64,000 nucleotides of DNA from CAVWUA01 sp963758025 (lineage in GTDB: Bacteria; Planctomycetota; Planctomycetia; Isosphaerales; Isosphaeraceae). The notes under the pieces were generated by a model that saw nothing but the letters and a program-made list of their open reading frames with translations, was not told where the DNA came from and ran no database searches. A program made the translations under genes and the position numbers. This document shows positions 58,903 through 64,000 of the stretch, piece after piece. The stretch covers positions 25,533-89,532 of the forward strand of contig CAVWUA010000028.1 of the NCBI GenBank assembly GCA_963758025.1. Direction: 5' to 3'. Every line of letters begins with the position of its first letter. The first letter of the stretch is position 1.

Positions 58903-60667
58903 TCATCGAAGCTGACGGATTGTCGAAGTTGGCGGCGGCGGTGTTTCTGGGGATTGGAAGGGGGAAGAGGCTGGTGGTGGGGGCGTCGCGGAGGAATCGC
59001 CCTCGACCGCCGATCGCTGGAGCGCATTGATGAGAGTGGGTGCCCCGAGAGCGGTCAGCAGGTCGGCCTGCGCCTGGGTCGCCTGCCAGATCGCGTCGAG
59101 CCGTGAGTTTTCGAGCTGGATCAGCCGCTGCCGGGCCTGGAGGAGGTTCGAAAGATCCGTCTGGCCCGCCTCGAAGAGCCGCTCGATGGTTGCGACCGAC
59201 CCCTTCAGCCGATCCGTCAAACCATCGGTGCGCGCGACGAGCTGGTTGGCCTGGTTCCACTTCGCCGTCGCCGCCCGAACCTGGGCAACCGTTCGCTTCT
59301 GGATCTGCTCCAGGGCCAGCAGGCCCGTCGATGTTCGGCCTCGCGCTGGCGGACCAGCGGCGTTCCGTTATTCCAGATCGGCACCGGGGTAATGTAAACG
59401 AACCCGAAGAACTGGGTGCCTTGCTCGTCGCGCTCGTACTCCGGACCGATCACCGGCGTCGGGATGCGGTCTCCCTTGGCCAGGCTGACGGCGGCCCGGG
59501 CTCCTTCCACCTGCTCTGGCGCGCGTGGATCTCGGGACGGCTCTGGAGTGCCGTCTCGATAAGGACCTGGTCATCCACCTCGGGAATGAACGTCGGGAGA
59601 ATGAACTCGCCCAGAGGCTCGGCCGTGCCGGCTGACTCCGGCGTGCCGATCTGGTTCTGGAGGTCGGTCAGAGCGATGGCGTAATCCTGCCGGGCCACCT
59701 CGACCTGTTGGAGTGTCGCCTCGGACTCCACCTCGGCCAGGGCGACGGCATCGGCCGTGACCTGATTGGCTTCCAGCCGCCGCCGGAGCGTCGCGACGAG
59801 CCGGTTGTTGAAGTTCGCCAGCTTCCGCGCCACCCTCAGCTTCTCGCGACGGTAGGCGGCAGTCTGGAAGAACCGGTACGTCTGCACCAGGGTGAGCAAC
59901 TCGGCCTGGAGGACCGTCCACCGTTGCTGGGTAGCGCGGCCTTGGCAATCGCGTAGCGGTAGCGCGTCTGGTGCCCCAGTTCGACCGGTTGTCGAAGCGA
60001 AAAATACATCAGGGCATCTTTGCGATCCATACGCGGTCCGATCCTGCGGCCATTCGGCAGGGTCTCGCCCGGAACCCGTTCCAGAGCCCAGGGCCGCACG
60101 TCCACCCAGAGAGTCGGGTTGAGCGTCGTCGGGAACCTGCGAGCCACCTCGACGGCCTCGGGGGAGGCCGCACTGCCCGGGACATTCCCCGCGCGGAGGG
60201 AAACAAGGTCGGGATTACTCGTCAGTGCCCCGTAAAGCGCTGCCTGAAGGCTGAGCGATTGCCCTCCCCCGACGGGTGTCGGATTGGCGGGCAGGCCGGC
60301 CTCGGGTAACGGGGGGACAACCCCAGGACCAAGTGGCATGGCCATAGTCGCCCAGGCCCGCCTGGACCCGCCGGACCGGGGCGTCGGGGGCGGTTCGGGC
60401 TGGATGATCGGTAAGGGCTGTGTCGGAGCGGGGCACGACCGGCGGGCTCACTCCCACTTGACCACGAGGTGGGCTGGCGGCGAGGGGGGGCGAGGGCACG
60501 GCGGCGCGTACCGGCGAAATCGATCGAGGAACCCTCAACGCGCCGGCGTGCCGTCGGCGAGGGCCAGGCGCGGCGGCGGAGCCTGCGCCACCGGACTCGG
60601 TTTCGGCCGCGGGCCACAGGCCGATCCCCAATCCTAGAGTGATGAGAATCAAGAAGAATTTTTTCAT
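58903..60667 (-). CDS. TolC-family outer-membrane efflux protein, several shifts
   Basis: Outer-membrane channel partner of a tripartite efflux system. ATG 60667 follows an ideal AGGAGG at 7 nt and gives a signal peptide (KKFFLILITLGLGIGLWPA). Later pieces in successive frames fit TolC order: LSLQAALYGALTSNPDL, FPTTLNPTLWVDVRPW, YFSLRQPVELGHQTRYRY, RVARKLANFNNRLVATL, EVARQDYAIALTDLQNQIG, IPTPVIGPEYERDEQGTQFF, RLFEAGQTDLSNLLQARQRL and DAIWQATQAQADLLTALG. At least four shifts (near 60350-60450, 59900, 59480 and 59220). A Pro/Ser-rich linker follows the signal peptide. It is divergent from the adaptor gene at 60926. Confidence 0.78.
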
Positions 60668-60852
60668 GTGTCGGCCTCCTGCCATTGCGCACGCGATCGC
60701 GACCGATGACTCACCGATTCCAGCCGCCGTTCCAGGCGACTGGATACCGATTGGGGTAGGTCTCGAAACGTCTCATCGGCCTGTGATCCGGCCCGCGCTC
60801 TTCCATTAGGAAGAATTAATCTAACTGCCCATGCCACACAGAGATCTATCGT

Positions 60853-60873
60853 GGATACTGTTAAGGATAGTAT
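60853..60873. promoter_or_regulatory. Candidate operator dyad between divergent efflux genes
   Basis: GATACT (60853-60858) and AGTATC (60868-60873) form a perfect 6-bp inverted repeat with 9-nt spacing in the space between the tolC-type start (60667) and the adaptor start (60926). Size and place suit a TetR- or MarR-type operator; no regulator gene is present in the window. Confidence 0.35.
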
Positions 60874-60925
60874 CGGCGCCGGAGACCTGGTCCTTCAGAC
60901 TCACTCTTTCGCGGAGAGAGCCAGC

Positions 60926-62263
60926 ATGTGGATTCGATTGCGGTGGCTTCCCGCGGCTCTGATTCTGGTGGTCTTGACCGGGTGTGGGGCCGAGGGTGAT
61001 CCAGCCAATGCCGAAGGCGCGCGATGAAGAGGCAGCGGCCGTCGTCACGGTCCGGGCCGAGCCGGCCCGGCGTCGGCGACGGTCACCGAGGTCGTGGAGG
61101 GGCTTGGGCGCGTTGCGAGGCCATCCCGGACCACCTCGCGACCCTGACGCCGGCGGTCGAGGGGCACGTCCACGAGCTGCTGGTCGAAGAGGGCGACACG
61201 GTCAAGAAGGGCCAGCCGATCGTCGAGCTGGACAGGACGGTCGCGCAGGCGGACCTCGCCGAGAAGACGGCCACCCGCGACGGCCTCAAGGCGTCGCTGG
61301 CCCTGCTCAAGTCGCTCCCCCGCCCCGAGGAGCGGCGGGCCAACGAGCTGGCGGTCGAGCAGGCCAAGGTCGCCGTCGAGCGGGCCCAGGCGACCGTCGA
61401 ACGGCTCCGGCCGCTCCGCGCGCGCCACGAGGTCTCCGAGCAGCAGGTCTTCGATGCCGAGAAGGCGCTGGAGCGGCCCAGATCCAGGAGCAGACGGCCG
61501 AGGCGACGCTCCAGGCCATGATGATCGGCCCGCGTCCCGAGGCGGTCGCCGAGGCCGAGGGCAAGATCAAGACGGCCGAGGCGCTGGTCGATTTCTCGCA
61601 GGCCCACCTCGAGTTCCACACGATCCGCGCGCCGATCGACGGCGTGCTCGACAGCCTGACCTGCCACCCCGGCCAGACGATCGCGGTCGGCACGCCGATC
61701 GGCGAGGTCGTCGACACCCGGCAGGTCTTCGCGGCCGTCTGGCTGCCCGCGCGGTCGGCCTGGCGGTCCGGGCCGGCCAGCCGGCCCGGGTCCGGCTCGA
61801 CGGGCCTCGACGCCGGACCGAGGCGGACGGCCGCGACGCGACGGCGAGGCTGACCGGCAAGGTCGCCTTCGTCGGCCGGGTCGCCGACCCGCAGACCGGC
61901 AACCTGCCGATCCACGTCCTGGTCGACAACCCCGACGGGCGGCTCACGATCGGGCAGACGGTCGCGGGCGTCGATCGCGGTCGCCGAGCGCACGGAGCGT
62001 CCTCCAGGTGCCCGCCGCCGCCATCTTCGACCTGGGCGAGGGCCCGGTCCTGAACGTCGTCCGCGACGGCAAGTCGGTCGCGCTGCACCCGAGGTCGGTG
62101 ACGCCGCACGGGGGCTGGGTGGCCGTCTCCGGCACCGACCTGAAGGCGGGCGAGCCGGTGATCGTCGAGGGGGGCTACAACCTGCCCGAGGACACGCCGG
62201 TCGAGGTCCGACCGAGGCCGAGGAGCCCGGGCCGTCGCCCGCAGGCGGAGGCGGCCGCGATGA
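60926..62263 (+). CDS. RND periplasmic adaptor lipoprotein (HlyD-like), many shifts
   Basis: The membrane-fusion subunit of an RND pump. ATG 60926 begins MWIRLRWLPAALILVVLTGCG, a lipoprotein signal with lipobox LTGC. After shifts near 61020 and 61110: ARCEAIPDHLATLTPAVEGH, VEEGDTVKKGQPIVELD (lipoyl half), coiled-coil hairpin with ERAQATVERLRPL, then after a shift near 61475 FHTIRAPIDGVLDSL and PGQTIAVGTPIGEVV (second lipoyl half), and further shifts near 61780 and 61985 before the membrane-proximal domain (LQVPAAAIFDLGEGPVLNVV, VIVEGGYNLPEDTPV). About 445 aa. Its stop probably overlaps the pump start at 62260. The end coordinate is approximate. Confidence 0.75.
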
Positions 62264-64000
62264 GCCTGACCGTGGAACCGGAGCGCCGAGGCGGAGTCGG
62301 CGGCGCGGCGGGCTCAACCTGGTCGCGCTGGCCCGGCCGTACTTCGGGCTGATCGTCCTGACCACGGTGCTGCTGACCGCCTTCGGCATCGTCTCGATGT
62401 TCCGGATGCCCAGCGGGATCTATCCCGAGGTCGCCTTCCCGCGGATCGTCGTCATCGCCCAGACGCCCGGCCTGGCGGTCAAGGACGTCGAGGTCGCCGT
62501 CACCCGGCCGATCGAGGAGGCCGTCAGCATCGTCCTCGGGGTGGTCCGGGTCCGGTCGAAGTCGGTCCGGGGCGCCGCCGAGATGTCGATCGACTTCGCC
62601 CCCGGCACCGACATGATCCAGGCGCTGAACGACGTCCGCGCCCGGATGGCCGAGGTCGGCGCGCAGCTCCCGCCCGGCACGACCACGATCACCGAGCGCC
62701 AGACGCCCTCGGTCTTCCCGATCATCTCGTTCGTCGTCACCGGCGGGCGTGATCCGTCGGCGTTGCACGACTACGCCTATTACGACCTGCGGCCCCGGAT
62801 CAGCCGGATCCCCGACGTCTCCTACGTGACGGTGCAGGGGGGCGACATCCGCGAGATCCTCGTCGAGGTCGACCCGCAGGCGCCTGGCCGCCGCCAACCT
62901 GTCGATCGCCGACGTGGCCGACCGCCTCGGCAAGGAGCACCGGCTCAAGGCCGTCGGCCGGCTCGATCGCGGGGTGCTGCAATATCAGGTCCTGGCCGAC
63001 ACGCTGGCCACCGACCCGCTCGATCTGGAAGACCGGGTGATCGTCCGAGAAGAACGGCCAGTCGATCCGGCTCCGCGACCTGGGCCGGGTGACGATCGGC
63101 GCACGAGGACCGGACGATGGCGATCCGGGCGCAACGGCAAGGACGCCGTCGCCCTGACCGTCTTCCGACGCCTGGGCGGCAACGCCCTGGCCGTCTCGGC
63201 GACGCTGGAGGAGGTGCTCGCCGACGCCGCGAAGACCGCCCCGCCGGGCGTGCACGATCCGAGCCGGTCTACGATCAGGGGCTGCTCGTCCGCACGGCCA
63301 TCGCCAACGTCCGCGACGCCATCGTCATCGGCGGCCTGTTCAGCGTCGTCATCCTGCTGCTGTTCCTCAAGAGCCTCCGGGCGACGCTGATCGCCGCGCT
63401 CGGCGATCCCGCTGAGCCTGATCATCAGCTTCGTCTTCCTCCACCTGACCGGCGACACGCTCAACCTGATGTCGCTCGGCGGGCTGGCGGTCGCCATCGG
63501 CCTGATCATCGACGACACGGTCGTCGTGATCGAGAACATCGCGCGGCACCTGGCCGAGGGCCAGACCGGCGACGCGGCCGTGGAGCGGGCCAGCCGCGAG
63601 ATCAGCGGCGCGGTCGTCGGCTCGACCTTCACGACGATCCTGGTCTTCCTGCCGCTGGCGTTCGTGCGGGGGGTGATCGGCCAGTTCTTCCAGTCGCTGA
63701 GCCTGGCCCTGAGCGTCTCGCTGCTGGTCTCGATGGTCGTCAGCCTGACGATCATCCCGGTGCTGGCGGCGCGTTTCCTCGGCCGTCGCCCGATGCCGAC
63801 GACGGGCCGATCTACAACCTCCTGGCCAACAGCTACGAAGGGCTGCTGCGGGTGGGCCTGCGGTTCCCGCGCCGCGTCTCCTGTTCGCTGCTGGCCGTCC
63901 CCGGCTGCGGCTGGCTCGCGACCCACCTGGAACCGGCTTCATGCCCGAGATGGACGAGGGGGCGTTCGTGCTCGACTACAACATGCCGGTCGGCACGTCG
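62260..64000 (+). CDS. RND efflux pump permease, partial, many shifts
   Basis: Inner-membrane pump, cut by the window end. ATG 62260 opens MSLTVEPERR; after a shift near 62285: LNLVALARPYFGLIVLTTVL (TM1) and GIYPEVAFPRIVVIAQ, EVAVTRPIEEAVS, ERQTPSVFPIISFVVT (porter domain). Further frames give LVRTAIANVRDAIVIGGLFS (TM2), HLTGDTLNLMSLGGLAVAIG and GLIIDDTVVVIENIARH (TM4 motif with two Asp), IILVFLPLAFV-like TTILVFLPLAFVRGVIGQ, and at the edge FMPEMDEGAFVLDYNMP. The order matches a normal RND permease, in the hydrophobe/multidrug rather than heavy-metal class (no DFGxxVD motif). At least five shifts (about 62285, 62880, 63050-63100, 63270, 63405, 63795, 63935). Confidence 0.72.

Overview
The window looks like chromosomal DNA of a high-GC planctomycete, most likely close to the Isosphaeraceae. 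The grounds are the gene mix: futalosine menaquinone genes (MqnA, MqnC), a TatC with an enlarged loop, an ABC-2 permease fused to a CPBP protease, a BlaI/BlaR1-type pair without beta-lactamase, an HME-RND metal pump, and many secreted hydrolases. The lineage is inferred from gene content and family resemblance only; no 16S or marker search was possible.

Layout. 0-4 kb: VanZ-like protein, Uup-type ABC-F ATPase, secreted carbon-nitrogen hydrolase. 4-9.2 kb (minus): metal-efflux operon running from a good promoter near 9.2 kb to a terminator near 3.95 kb. 9.5-23.6 kb: Tat-type arginine deiminase, large alpha/beta hydrolase, xylose isomerase, site-2 protease, pseudokinase-membrane protein, PfpI protein, epimerase, DksA-like protein, LspA, glutamine synthetase, PC4-like protein, ferritin-like protein. 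23.7-37.4 kb: stand-alone LigD-type phosphoesterase domain, two ABC export modules (25.2-28.6 and 30.9-33.9 kb) flanking mqnA-mqnC, an amidohydrolase, a membrane protein and ManA. 37.9-50 kb: TatC, CobA-HemD fusion, three tandem Hsp20 genes, BlaR1/BlaI, Mrp, DnaJ plus MerR regulator, RnpA, YidD, PAP2 phosphatase, PyrK. 51-57 kb: pseudouridine synthase, agmatine deiminase and N-carbamoylputrescine amidase, RidA-like, SDR, SIS and glycosidase-like genes. 58.1 kb: tRNA-Ala(CGC) followed by a decayed transposase. 58.9-64 kb: a second tripartite efflux system (TolC divergent from adaptor and RND pump), cut by the window end.

The dominant technical feature is more than 30 apparent frameshifts in genes that otherwise keep full family motifs. 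Several are repaired by adding one base to a short G or C run, so most are probably sequencing or assembly indels rather than gene death. They become very dense, and base composition becomes more GC-rich, after about 60.9 kb. Coordinates of interrupted genes are given for the whole presumed gene.

Functionally, the window combines heavy-metal and other efflux, envelope processes (TatC, LspA, YidD, site-2 protease, CPBP), protein quality control (Hsp20, DnaJ), nitrogen and polyamine metabolism (GlnA, two deiminases, carbamoylputrescine amidase) and cofactor synthesis (menaquinone, siroheme/tetrapyrrole). I did not find a clearly new multi-gene defence or mobile system. The most unusual proteins are the zinc-ribbon/pseudokinase/multi-TM protein, the ABC permease-CPBP fusion, the BlaR1 with a non-penicillin-binding tail, and the Tat-exported arginine deiminase.
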